Assembly: GCA_039707655.1 (NCBI GenBank)
Contig: CM077666.1
Coordinates: forward strand, 242,574,166-242,638,165
Direction: 5' to 3'
Length of the DNA: 64,000 bases
Origin: Elymus sibiricus
Lineage: Eukaryota > Streptophyta > Magnoliopsida > Poales > Poaceae
Shown here: piece by piece, positions 24,601-34,927 of the stretch
How positions within the stretch are numbered: the first letter of the stretch is position 1
Layout: the number at the start of each line of letters is the position of its first letter
The notes under the pieces: model-generated
Database searches by the model: none
The model's input: only the letters and a program-made list of their open reading frames with translations
What the model was told of the DNA's origin: nothing
Program-made: the position numbers and the translations under genes

Positions 24601-27600
24601 TAGTGGCGTGCTTCAAGGACACGTAGAGCATGCATGCTGACACACGCTGCAGCGCCGGCGGCAAACAGAATTACGAGGTGGCGGCAAGCTCATCCTGTTC
24701 GACATTCAGGCCATGCTCCCCTGCTTCATCGTCCTCTACATGGTCAAGGCTCTAGAAAGTTTTATTAGCTAGCTGTGGTTTCTGTTTGTTAAGAGTTATA
24801 TATATTTACCCGTGTACCCCTTTGTATTTTCCCCGTTCTATAAGGGGTTTTCTGCATATTGTACCACACCTGTATGTGTATATATACTGGCCTATAGCCA
24901 TCTGGGAATACAAGTTGCTATTTCCCAACATGGTATTAGAGCCTAGTTTTTTTCCCTCCCATGTCACAACTCATGCTCGTACAGATCATTGTCTCTGATC
25001 GATCTCGTACTGCTTCCCCTCGATCCAAATTCTCACGCCACCGCCGCCTTCTTGCCCATGCCTTCCCGTTTCCTTCTCCAAGACACAACCGTCGTACTGT
25101 CCTAAATCGGCTAGCTTGGCCACTTCTGTCCTCATACGTTTGCCGCCTCCGCATAGTCCGCCGCCGCTGCGCCGATCTCCACCTCGTCCGCCGTCCCGCC
25201 CTTCGCCTCGTCCGCCAGCATCCCGTCGTCCATCGTCGGATTCTCGTGTGTTAGGCTGTTGTTCTGTGCATCCGCCTCGTCCGCCGGCTTCCGCATGCAT
25301 GCTACTGCCCCACGTTCGCCGACGCGGGCTGCTACTGCTCTGCTCTATTGTGGCTTGCTGGCCGTGCTACTGGTTGCTACATGCCAATACGTGCTGCTAC
25401 TAGCTGTTGTTCGTGGTTGGTGTAGTGTCTGACTCGAAGTGCACGGATTGTTTCCTATTTCGATTCGGCCAGCCGCCGCCTGTCCTCCTTCTCCATCGAG
25501 CAGTCTGCCCAGGCTATTGAGTTTTGTTCGGTTGGATTGACTGATTACAAAGAAAATAAGTAAAACGAGAGAAGAGAGAAAAGGTGCAATGCCTTCATTG
25601 GGCACGGTTTCCCTCCCTTGTTGCCCGCTAATTTTTGACGGTGTTCCCTACACTAATCATGTCTCGCACATGCGCCGTCTCTCGATGCTTGGTGCTTGTC
25701 CGCCTGTGACGCCATCCCCTTCGGCGTCTTCCGCAGGTTGTGCTGGTCGCTCTACAGCGACTTCTACAGACGGTCATGGTGGTCGCTCTTTGCGACCTCC
25801 GCACATGGTGATTGTCGCTCTACCTCGACTCCTCTCGCGACTTCAACGGCAGTTTTGGTGCATCTCGCTCCATCGACTACGGCTCACACACGTGCCTTCC
25901 CTTGGCCCTTGGTGCTTGTCTACATGCGACCTCGTCTCCTGCACTGGCTTCTGCAGAAGATACTGGTCATGCTAAACCGCCTCCTCCAGCGGCCTCCACA
26001 GGAGGTGGCGGCCGCTCCTCTGCCCGTGCTGCTACGTCGACTACGTTGGTTGTGTCCTTCAGTGAGCAGGAGATTGTGCGACTTCGCGGCCAGCTGACTG
26101 CCTCCGGCTCTCCATTCTCAAGTGCCTCAACGTCAACCTCCTCAGTTGAGCAGCTGACTGAGAAGGAGGTCACAGGACTTCGATGCATGCTAGTTGCATC
26201 TTCCGATTCTCCATTGACAAGTTCTGCTGGTTCTTCTAGCGACTCTTCTGGCATTGTGAGACCACCTTGTACACAGGCAGGTACATATCTTGATACTGGA
26301 GCATCTTTCCATATGACTCATGATTGTTATGTGGACCAGCCCATCAAACGTGGAGTCTTATACCTTAATTAGAGTCCTGGTTGATTAAGCATTTTTGTTA
26401 GGAAAGAGTCCAGTCAGTTTAGAGATTGTATTAGAGTTTAAATAGATTTCCGGCTTGTTGGCCAAGTCTTGTCTATTATATAAAGGGGCCGACCCCTTGT
26501 CATTTACTTTTATCTAATTTTCAGTAATTAGGGTTAGGTCTGTAGTAGTTCTTCCAATTTGGTATCAGATCCATCTACGATGGCGGACAAAGAAATCAAG
26601 ATCGAGGTTGTGGAGCAGATGAAGATCATCATGAAGCAATTGGAGGCCTTCGCACTCCAACGAGCGGAGGATCAGGCACTCCTCGCCGACATGGTGCAGC
26701 GCTTGACGGCACTCGAGCAACGGTTGCCGGTCGTGCCCCCATCTCCAGATTCCACGGCTGCAGCAGCCGCCCATGACGCCACCTCCGCAAGCCAGACCCT
26801 CCTCCCCAATGATGACTCGCCCCTCGTGCTCCCCCTAGCCAACAACACCTCTGGTGTCCCCTTCTCCAATGGGGGAATCGCCGCCGCCGGACTTCCACCA
26901 GCCAGGCAGATTGCTCACCGCCACCACCCCCTCATTTTTGTTGCCAACCACCATCAGCCGTCAGCACCCTTTTCCCACCTCCAGCAATCTCCTTACTCGC
27001 CACAGCCACCCCCTAATATCAATCTGGGCCACTTGGCACCCTCACCCTACAGCCCAAATCCCACCCCAATGTTGCCACCCACCTACCAGCAGCAGCCCTA
27101 CCATCACCAGCAGCAACCCTACCATCATCAGCAGCAACCCTACCATCAGCAGCAGCAGCAGATTTTCACCGCCGCCTCTACCGCCTTCATGTCTCCACCC
27201 GTGAACCGATTTCATACGCCGCTATGGACACACCCCCCTACACAACCCATCTACGGATCCACCCCGCCCATCACCTCCCTTCCGCCCCTACCTAACAATC
27301 ACCTCGGCTCAGGTTCCGGTTCTGGCGTGCCTCGCTTCCACAAGCTCGACTTCCCTACGTATGATGGTTCGGTCGATCCTCTTGGTTGGCTCCATAGGTG
27401 CGAGCGGCCGAAGCTGACAAGGTCTAGACTGCAGCATACCACCTCACCAATGACGCACAGTTCTGGTACTTACAACTCAAGCGCAATTTCAGCATGCCTG
27501 ACATGGGAGCAGTTCAAGGAAGCTTGCCATGTTCAGTTTGGGCCGTCACTCCACGCCAATCCTTTGGACGAGTTAGCACGTCTGCCATTCACTTCCTCGG

Positions 27601-30600
27601 TTGCCGATACACCAGCAAGTTTCTAGCGCTCATGTGCCGCAACAATGGGTCGGTAACAGCGTCCCAACAACGGTTTCTGTACACAGCAGGGCTGCCCGAT
27701 GGTCTCCGCGTTGACGTCGAGCTTCAGCGACCATCTGACCTCCACACCGCCATCTCCTTAGCTAAGGCCTATGAACAGCGGCATTTCCCTCCAACAACGT
27801 CACCACACCAGCCTTCTCGTCCTACAGGGCTCTTGTGCCCCTCCGATCTTCCTGCGGTGAACGCAGCTACAATACCTTCCCCGCCAACGCCACTAGCACA
27901 TGTTCTGCCATCAGCCACTCCAGAGCCAACCCCGCCACGGCAGGTTCGGCGCCTCACTCCAGCTGAGTTAGCAGAACGTCGTCGCCAAGGCCTTTGCTTC
28001 AACTGTGACGAGATTTATGTTCAGGGTCACCGGTGCGCGCTGCTCTTCTTCATCGAGGCTGATGACTATGATCAAGATAACTCCACATCTGGTAGCACCC
28101 AAGGTCCCCTGGGAGACACGTGACAACCTACAGCTTGCGAACAAGCTGTTTTTCAAGGAAGGGAGAGATGTTATGTGGACCAGCCCATCAAACGTGAAGT
28201 CTTATCCAGTCAGTTTAGAGATTGTATTAGAGTTTGATAGATTTCCGGCTTGTTGGCCAAGTCTTGTCTATTATATAAAGGGGCCGACCCCTCTCAATAA
28301 AGCAGAGAAGAATATTGTTGTTTACTTTTATCCACTTTTCAGTAATTAGTGCTAGATCAGTAGTAGTTCTTACATGATTCATCCACTGTGTCCTCCATTG
28401 GACCTTTCGATTCTCCTGTTCTTGTTCTTACCACTGATGGTACCTTCCTCCCAGTTAATGGCCGAGGCATTTTTAGCACTCTTGCTTTTAATGTTCTAGA
28501 TGTTGCTCATGTTCCTCGACTTAGCATGCAGCTCATTTCTTGTGGTCAGACTGTTCTCTAATTGTAGGGTCATTCTCGACTTTGACTCTTGTTCTGTTCA
28601 AGATCGTTGCACTGGTGCTCTCCGTGGTGCTGGCCCCGACGTCATGACTCGCAGGCCTCTGAGATCTTGAATGGCTTCACCTTCCTCTGCTTCGACCTTT
28701 TCCGTGGAGGATCTCTCTTTCCTCACTTTTCTCGACTCATCTCCCACTTTGCCCCACCATCCCACTCCTCCTACTCATCCACCGGCCGCAAATCCGATGC
28801 CGCCATCTCTTATGGTTTCCTCCCCTCGTTCGTCACCTGGGTAACTCACATTGCTCATCCTCTCTTATGCCACAGGATTCTGCACCTTCATCCCCGGTGG
28901 CTTCCCCATCTCCATCACCTGAACCTATTCCGGTGATTCCTCCTCATATTCTTCCCTCTTTTCCTCACTTTTATACTCGTCGTCTGCTTGTTGTGGATGA
29001 GTCTACTGATGCGCCATCTACTTCTGATGTGCCATCTTCCTCGTCTCAGCCAACTTATGGCTTGCGTGTTCGTCTGCTTCCGCCTGTTGACCGCCTTGGT
29101 TTTCCAAGCGCTAACGTTGTTGTTCTTGAGCCGACTTATCGTGATGTTGTTGTTCATCCCGAATGGTAGTTTGCGATGGCCAAGGAGATTGTTGCTCAAG
29201 CGCACCAGTACATGGCATTTTGTTTCTCTTCTTTCCCATGTTCGTCCCATCACTTGTAAGTGGGCCTACAAGGTTAAGACTCGCTCTGATGGTTCTCTTA
29301 AGCGCTACAAAGCTCGTCTTGTGGCTCGTGGTTTTCAGCACGACCATGGTCGTGATTGCATGAGACTTTTCCTCATGTGGCCCATATGACCAATGTTCGC
29401 ACACTTCTTGTCGTGGCCTCTGTTCGCCACGGGTCTGTGACTCAGCTTGATGTTAAGAATGTCTTTCTTAATGGTGAGTTGGGTTAGGAAGTTTACATGC
29501 AGCCACCGACTTGGTAATCTGTTCTTGACGGCATGGTCTATCGTCTTCGTCGCTCTCTCTATGGCCTTAAGGCCCCTCGCGCGTTGTTTAAGCATGTTGC
29601 CTCTGTGGTGACTGCCGCTGGTTTTTAGCGAGTGCTCATGATCTTGCACTGTTTGTTCACCTTTCTGCTCGTGGTCAGACTCTTATTCTATGTTTTGATG
29701 ACATGATCATCACTGGCGGCGACCCTGAGTGTATTGCCTTTGTGAAGGACGTCTTAGTGAGCAGTTTCTAATGTCTGATCTTGGCCCTCTTCGCTACTTT
29801 CTTGGGATTGAGGTCTCTTCTACCTCTGCTGGGTTTTTTACTTCCCAAAAAAAGTATATTCAGGATCTTCTTGCTCGTGATGCTCTTACTGATGAGCACA
29901 CTGTTGAGACTCCCATGGAGCACAATGTTCACCTCTGTGCTACGTCTGATCGGACACGCTAACGTCATCTTTTTTAGTGTCTTGTATATCTAGTTGTCAC
30001 TCATCCAAATATCTCCTCTCCTGTCCATATTTTGAGTTTGTTTGTCTCTGCTCCCACTTCGGTTCACTATAATCACCTCCTTCGTGTTTTCCGAGTTACC
30101 GTTGGCGGATTCCTTTATGAAGGCCGAAACGAGAGCACAATACGACTTCTATCTCTCCAAACTCAGTGTTGTTGATCCGCTGTGAGTTTCAAGAGGGGGG
30201 GGGGAGGGGGGGTTAGAGTTATATATATTTAGTCGTGTACCCCTTTGTATTTTCCTCGTTCTATAAGGGGTTCTCTGAAGGGGAGCCTGGGCACGCGGTG
30301 AAGCTGTTGCCTTGTGACCATGAGGTCACGGGTTCGAGTCCTGGAAACAGCCTCTTGCAGAAATGTGGGGATAAGTTGCGCACAAAAGACCCAAAGTGGT
30401 CGGACTCTTCCCCAGACCCTTCGCAAGCTGGGCTACGTGCACCGGGTTGCCCTTTTTTTGTAAGGGGTTTTCTGCATATTGCACCACACCTGTACGTGTA
30501 TATATACTGGCCTAGGGCCACCCAGAAATACAAGTTGCTACTTCCCTAACACCGTTTATCTGAATCCAGATTGACTCAGTTTACCATCATGTCAATTACC

Positions 30601-33144
30601 ACCACTAAACACTAACTGTTAGCTAGGCTGCTTGCTCCATCAGTCTTAGCGTGTTACTTTCTTGTTTCACTGCGTGATGTAGGTGACCACCCAACCTCCC
30701 AAATCCAGGGTCGGAGAGGATATTGACTGCAGCAACCAAATTTGGAAGCATCAAAGGATCTGAGACTGTCATCAACAGAGGGGAGTAGCGCCGCTCATCG
30801 CCAACGACCAATTCTTCTCCAAATCCAGCCTGCCAGCTAACATCGCCACGCCACCTCCACAGATTAATGGACTCTCACCACTGGCTTCTCTTTCCCTGGA
30901 TTGCCTCGTGTGCAGGCTTGCTTGGTGCCCGACATGGTGGCGGTGCGGAGAGCGGCAGATTTGGAAGGTGAGCTTACCGACCTCAAGTGCATTTTACTCT
31001 TTAAAAGATAGAATCTTATTTAACTACGCAAGCTGGGCGGGTTGGGTGCTAATTATTTCTTCACTGAGTTTGTTCACAAAGTAAAGTAAAAATCGGTGGC
31101 AACTGATCCACCAGTGTTGTGGCTGGGCCAGTAGGTCAACAAAGTTTCGTCCTGTCTATAACTAGCAGTTGAATGGCATCTCTAGTAGTTGGGAGGTTTT
31201 ACTTGGTTTATGGTGGGGCGCTTTATATAGGAGAGGCTGCAACATTATTATTCTTGTTTACGGATGCAAGCTGGGCGTGTTGGGCTGATCCACCCAAATT
31301 AGTTGCTTCACTAATTTAAGAGTTTTGTGCACAAAGTGAAGTAAAAATTGAGTGGGAATTGATCCCCCAGTAGAGTGAACTGGGCCAGTAGGTCAACTCA
31401 GCTCATTCCTAACCTTGTATCTAGAAGTTGAAAGGGCATTTACAGTAGTTAGAAGGTTCTAAGGCAGTGGGGCTCTATATAAGAGGTTGCCATATTGTGA
31501 TTGAGATTAAGCAAAAGATAAATCAAGTACATTACCCAAGTCCCTCAAATCCCTGCTACGTCTCTGTCCTTTAGCTATATATTCTAAATTGTACATCATT
31601 CAATAGATGACCCCCTCTCCATCTGGCGGCTAGCACCGTTGTACCTTAAGTCATGTACACGACAACATTGTACAGAGACCAGTACATATACTCACTTGTT
31701 GTTCACAGTCCGCAGTTGCTGTCTTTCAGCATCCATTGCCTGTAAAGCCTCACTAGCCTGGTGACGAGCACGTTCCAGTTCCTGTTGTGCCGCTAACTGT
31801 AGAGAAGCAGTTTCCATAGCCTTCTGATTAATTTCATTAAACCGAGCTTCCAGATCATCTTTTTCCTGTTAAGAACGCAAAACCGTGTCACGAATGAACA
31901 AGAAACAACAACAACTCATGGTTCTAGCACGCAAAGCCTTTAGTCCCAAACAAGTTGAGGTAGGCTATATGATCTCGAAACCAACTCATGGTTCTAGCAT
32001 GTGGATAGCTAACTTCCATGCACCCCTGTCCATGGCTAGTTCTTTGGTGATGTTCCAGTTCTTCATATCTCTCTTTACGGACGTCATTGAAAAAATTAAT
32101 CAAAAATTATAACTTGCGCAAATTCTTGAGCAGACAGTGAGTGATTTCCAAGCATAAATTTTAGAAAGTAATGCAACCACTATTCTCAAGTTAATGTACA
32201 GAAAGCTCGAAGTGGTTACCTTCTGTATATCTTGTATGCGGTTTTTCGCACGCTTGTGAAGCCTCTGGAACTTAGTATCCAACTCAACATATTTGTCATC
32301 TCGTTCCTTTAGTTCTTTTTCAATCTTCAGTTGAGCTACATACATGGGAACGTATGATGATTTAGATTCTAAAAAAGGGATATGTGCAACGACAGGAAGC
32401 AAAAAAGCGCTGGCCACATTACACATAAAAGATGCATTCTGATCAAGCAAAAAAGGTCCAGAAGTCGATATTGCCATTATTCAGAGAAACATAATAATCT
32501 CAAGCTAAATGGTTTACACAAGTTTGGAAAACTGGAGCAGGAAAAACTAGAAGAATCGGGCCGATCAACCACGGTATTCCAAGTTCCGCAACAAGACAAT
32601 ATCAAAGGGTCGGGGAGGGTAGCAACTAACCTTCGTTGAGCTTCGCCGTGAGCTCCTGCACCTTGCCGTCCGCCTCGGCGTAGGACATATTGACGTGCTC
32701 AAGAGCCGCCTCCGCGACCTTCTGCGTCTGCTTTTGCTCTTGAACCTCCTTGGTAAGCCTTTCGACCTGCTCCTTCAAGCTCCTAACGAGCTCGGAGTCA
32801 TCCTCGTCTTCCCTCCCACTGCCTATTCCCACCTCCGCGCTATTCGCCAGCTGCTGAGCACCGGCGATCTGGGACTTGAGGTACTCGTTCTGGATGCTGA
32901 GCTCCGTGACCGTCCGCTCGAGCTCTCCGCGTGTCCGTTCCGCCTCGTTCTCACTCGCCCCATGGTCTTCTCCCGCTACCGCGTCAGTGTCTGCCCTCTC
33001 TTCGTCCACCTGCGCCGCACTCTCTTCTTGAGACGGATCACACGCCGCCTGTTCCGGAGCCGGTGGTGTGGTGCCCTCTTCGGGATCCATCCTTTGCGAG
33101 CCGGATCTGGTTTTGCCACGCCCGCGGGATCGAGGTCGGGGCAT
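18671..33144 (-). CDS. Long coiled-coil protein, probable GRIP golgin, N-terminal 653 residues
   Basis: Fourteen GT..AG exons on the minus strand: 33144-32631, 32335-32220, 31865-31696, 23741-23648, 23231-23145, 23048-22968, 22733-22608, 22103-21995, 21922-21843, 20549-20421, 20336-20236, 19192-19059, 18971-18874, 18790-18671. Every phase joins without a stop. Residues 1-60 are basic then acidic and disordered-looking (MPRPRSRGRGKTRSG). Nearly all of residues 70-653 is heptad-rich coiled coil. SAYKIRAHALLQRKDAEL (exon 10) and EEHESFRDISDRMIEEKE (exon 14) resemble, from memory, plant GRIP, which tethers vesicles at the trans-Golgi through a C-terminal GRIP domain binding ARL1. That domain is not in the window; about 130 residues should follow to the left. 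A second in-frame ATG lies at 33090. Intron 3 (7.95 kb) and the intron left of exon 14 (over 18.6 kb) are full of retroelements. Coiled coil certain, GRIP identity likely. Confidence 0.8.
20036..20116. mobile_element. Stowaway MITE
   Basis: An 81-bp, almost perfect hairpin starting CTCCCTCTGTAAACAAATAT and ending in the complementary ACAGAGGGAG, flanked by TA on both sides (20034-20035 and 20117-20118). It sits in the intron between exons 11 and 12 of the coiled-coil gene. The start, TA duplication and size are those of Tc1/mariner-related Stowaway elements. Confidence 0.92.
23860..24786. other. Intron 3 sequence left of the copia element
   Basis: Contains a C-rich microsatellite at 24022-24053 and GC-richer sequence at 24160-24770 with scattered short reading frames. 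No domain is recognised. It may be an old transposon, but no ends were found. Confidence 0.35.
24787..24930 (+). repeat. 5' LTR of the intron-3 copia element
   Basis: 144 bp, TGTTAAGAGTT to TTTCCCAACA, with TATA-like and TATATATACTGG sequences. Aligns with 30211-30551 once the SINE is removed. Confidence 0.85.
25589..26324 (+). pseudogene. Copia gag and start of protease, interrupted
   Basis: The gag opening MPSLGTVSLPCCPLIFDGV is typical of grass copia elements. Downstream frames are scrambled until a serine-rich stretch and TYLDTGASFHMTHD, the protease active-site region. The reading is cut exactly inside MTHD by the element at 26325-28374. Confidence 0.7.
26325..26556 (+). repeat. 5' LTR of the gag-only element
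   Basis: 232 bp. It carries a segment of about 48 bases after GTCTTAT that the 3' LTR lacks, while the 3' LTR has about 30 bases after GACCCC absent here. Confidence 0.82.
26580..28123 (+). pseudogene. Gag of the non-autonomous element, frameshifted
   Basis: ATG at 26580 (MADKEIKIEVVEQMKIIMKQ), helical N-terminus, then a long proline/glutamine/histidine-rich linker (about 26930-27180), then the capsid region with FHKLDFPTYDGSVDPLGWL. The frame breaks in the capsid at about 27400-27480 and again at about 27608, where one base appears lost between GAT and ACACC. It continues as SKFLALMCRNN, then AELAERRRQGLCFNCDE with one cysteine pair of a zinc knuckle (27988-28040), and ends at 28123, 45 bases before the 3' LTR. 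Gag would package RNA in the family. Confidence 0.82.
28169..28374 (+). repeat. 3' LTR of the gag-only element
   Basis: 206 bp, TGTTATGTGG to AGTTCTTACA. Confidence 0.82.
28375..29970 (+). pseudogene. Copia protease remainder and reverse transcriptase remnant
   Basis: 28375-28560 continues the protease (LNAFNVLDVAHVPRL type). After a deleted integrase, 28860-29170 encodes the serine/proline-rich linker. The reverse transcriptase is then recognisable in several frames: KARLVARGFQ near 29310, QLDVKN.FLNGEL near 29445, SLYGLKAPRA near 29556, FLMSDLGPLRYFLGIEVSS near 29770. Many stops and frameshifts are present. Confidence 0.8.
30211..30551 (+). repeat. 3' LTR of the intron-3 copia element, split by a SINE
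   Basis: Left part 30211-30277, right part 30475-30551, after removing the SINE and one copy of its target duplication. Ends CCCTAACA. Confidence 0.82.
30278..30460 (+). mobile_element. Full-length Au-type SINE
   Basis: 183 bp with a tRNA-like polymerase III promoter: A-box-like GAGCCTGGGCACGCGGTGA near 30283 and a B box GGTTCGAGTCC at 30331-30341, then the body and a terminal T run. It is flanked by a 14-bp target duplication TAAGGGGTTYTCTG (30264-30277 and 30461-30474), which restores the copia LTR when one copy is removed. Au SINEs are retrotransposed by LINE machinery. Confidence 0.92.
30552..31017. other. Intron 3 sequence, no gene seen
   Basis: GC-moderate stretch between the copia element and a tandem duplication. 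No domain or transposon end recognised. Confidence 0.4.
31018..31500 (+). repeat. Diverged 240-bp tandem duplication
   Basis: Two direct units starting at about 31018 and 31257 share ordered blocks: GCAAGCTGGGCG, CACAAAGT.AAGTAAAAAT, GGGCCAGTAGGTCAAC and a TATA-like TTTATATAG or CTATATAAG near each end. Spacing is preserved, so this is an old duplication inside intron 3. Confidence 0.75.
31931..32105 (-). mobile_element. 3' end of a LINE, antisense fragment
   Basis: On the minus strand a short frame reads NITKELAMDRGAWKLAIHML followed by a stop and the terminal CTACCTCAACTTGTTTGGGA, a widespread plant LINE 3' end. It lies in intron 2 of the coiled-coil gene, same strand. A partial extra copy of AACTCATGGTTCTAGCAC sits at its left edge (31912-31930). 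Confidence 0.6.
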
Positions 33145-33393
33145 CGGGTGGGATCGGAGGGGCTGACCGTCGAGGTACTGGACTGGATTGGCGAGAGGTG
33201 GACTAGATTAGGGTTTACGAGCGAAGCGAAATCCCGGGTCTCCAATGGACCGGTTGAGGCGGGGGTGATTGGCGGGTTCGCCGTTGGTGGCAAAGTGGGG
33301 AGGAAAGTGTTGTCCGGGGACGGAGATGGGAGTCTCAGCCGCGCGCACGGTGCTGACGTGTGGGGCCCGGGACCAGAAGAGAGTGGGGAATAA
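33145..33393 (-). promoter_or_regulatory. Proximal promoter and 5' UTR of the coiled-coil gene
   Basis: Only about 250 bases separate the ATG from the MITE. The stretch is GC-rich, with no clear TATA box on the minus strand. The 5' UTR must lie here unless transcription starts inside the MITE. Confidence 0.4.
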
Positions 33394-33612
33394 GGGCCGG
33401 TTCTTTTGGTGGCTTTTTTGGTGTTCTAGAATAAGCTGCCCCCTACCCAGCTTATTCTAAAAGCCCAACTAAAAATATTTTTTTAGAAGCCTACTAGTCA
33501 AGTATTAATTAGTAGGCTTCTAGAAAAATAAATTTGGTTGGGCTTCTAGAATAAGCTGGGTAGGGGGCAGCTTATTCCAGCTTATTCTAGAAGCTAGCAA
33601 AAGAACTGGCCC
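33394..33612. mobile_element. Hairpin MITE in the coiled-coil gene promoter
   Basis: 219 bp with inverted ends GGGCCGGTTCTTTTG and CAAAAGAACTGGCCC. Internal arms also pair, for example TTCTAGAATAAGCTG with CAGCTTATTCTAGAA-type blocks, so almost the whole element folds into one hairpin. The flanks do not show a clean duplication (TAA left, AAA right), so the superfamily is uncertain: Tourist/Harbinger or hAT. Confidence 0.8.
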
Positions 33613-33830
33613 AAAGGGCGATGACCGGCGCCAGATCCACAACGGTGCCCTCGGGAACCGTCGGACTGGCTCACGCATAGCCGTCCGATCAAATTCATCC
33701 GTTCCTGCCTCATCTTCTTCCTCACCCCGCACATACCTCCTCTTCCTCCCTCCCGTACGCCTCGCCTTTTTTCCGTGTCCGTGCCCACCGGCAAGCTCGC
33801 CGATCCCTCCTGCTTGATCTCTCATAAAAA
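33613..33830. other. Short unassigned stretch left of the gypsy LTR
   Basis: 218 bases of pyrimidine-rich sequence. No gene recognised; probably old upstream DNA of the coiled-coil gene. Confidence 0.35.
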
Positions 33831-34852
33831 TGGTTGGGTAATCCCAAGTGTAAGGGTGAAGTAATCTAGCAGTAAGTATTTTACTCGATTGAGAATTAAG
33901 GGTGAAGTAATCCAGCATTTGTTCCTCTCGCTAGGGCTGGGAGACTTGGGAGCCAGATGGGGATGCGCCGGATACTATTTCTTGGTCTTGAGAGGCCAAC
34001 GGCCACTTCTCGGTGCGGTCGGCGTATGCTGCTAGGTTTTGGGGCAGAATTGTGGCGCCCACGGCGGAGCTGACTTGGGAATCTCGGGGCCCATCGCCAT
34101 GCAAATTTTTTACTTGGCTCACACTACGGGACAGATGCTGAACTTTGGATCGGCTTGCACGGAGAGGACTACCGCACCAGGATGCATGCCCCCTTTGTGA
34201 TCAAGAGGAGGAAACTATCAATCATGTGCGGCTGATAATATGATAAATCATGATGAAGATCCAGTCATTTTGGCTATTAAAGATGTGTTTGTTCCTGCAG
34301 AGTTACAATGTAACCCGGTTTGAAAACCGGCTCCTGCAACATAAACAAATATGTTCATGCATATATGATGCATTGTATGATGATGCAATGTATGATGATG
34401 TATGTGTATAATAACAGAGTATAAAAACGCCGGCTTTCGAGGCATGGCATAAGACCGGCTTTTAAGTCTCGAGTCTTGGTTTCGCTTCCTGTGAAAGCAG
34501 GCTTTTTGGTCTCTTTTAGTTTGTCCTATCTATCTGAAAGCCGACTCTCACGCAACCAATCGAACGTTTTAACTCTGATGAATTCAGGGTCACCTTTGTG
34601 ATTGACTCATCAGGCGTACGCCGGGTCGCTTTTAGGGAGTAGCATCTTGCTAACAGGCAGGTTTAACCAAGTATAGTTTGGCATTTCGCCGGGTTAAAAG
34701 GGTTTTGTAAGCTAAACTCGATGAGTTGGAAGCCCACAAGTAACCATATGATCATGGAAAAGCTCAGCATAGGATATACAGGAGACAATGCTACTACTGC
34801 AAAACATCTGGGGTCCAGATAAGCCGGCATTCCTTTGATCATTATTGAGCAG

Positions 34853-34927
34853 GCCGGGTCATCCTTGAGGCCAGGTCCTGTAGCAGGCCGGGTCATCCTT
34901 GAGACCAGGTCCTGTAGCAGGTTGGGT
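34853..34927. repeat. Short tandem repeat of a GCAGGCCGGGTC unit
   Basis: Two and a half copies of a unit of about 33 bases (GCAGGCCGGGTCATCCTTGA, then CCAGGTCCTGTA). It resembles the seven-copy array at 40126-40345, linking the two ends of the element. Confidence 0.7.

Larger units (their letters stand above)
26325..28374 (+). mobile_element. Gag-only (non-autonomous) gypsy element nested in copia
   Basis: About 2.05 kb. LTRs 26325-26556 and 28169-28374 share TGTTATGTGGACCAGCCC at the start, long internal identity including TATATAAAGGGGCCGACCCC, and the end. A primer-binding site TGGTATCAGATCC (26560-26572) and a purine tract AAGGAAGGGAGAGA (28155-28168) are present. The host copia reading MTHD..SST resumes after it, with a 4-5 bp duplication (ATGAT, 26320-26324; last base shared with the LTR end at 28374). 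Only a gag-like frame lies inside; protease, reverse transcriptase and integrase are absent with no room for them. Mobility would have needed an autonomous partner. Confidence 0.85.
24787..30551 (+). mobile_element. Ty1-copia element in intron 3, carrying two younger insertions
   Basis: LTRs at 24787-24930 and 30211-30551. The left one is 144 bp; the right one is lengthened by a SINE. Flanking pentamers CTGTT and CCGTT match with one change. A primer-binding site TGGTATTAGAGC follows the left LTR (24931-24942) and a G/A-rich tract precedes the right one (30191-30210). The gag remnant starts at 25589 (MPSLGTVSLP...FDGV). Protease (LDTGASFHMTHD) is split at 26324 by a gag-only element and resumes at 28375. 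Reverse transcriptase is at about 29160-29960. The integrase region is largely deleted. It runs antisense to the host gene and is dead. Confidence 0.88.

Noticed and set aside
30320..30345. tRNA gene suggested by the B box GGTTCGAGTCC
   Set aside because: It is the polymerase III promoter of the Au SINE; no cloverleaf and the whole unit is flanked by a target duplication.
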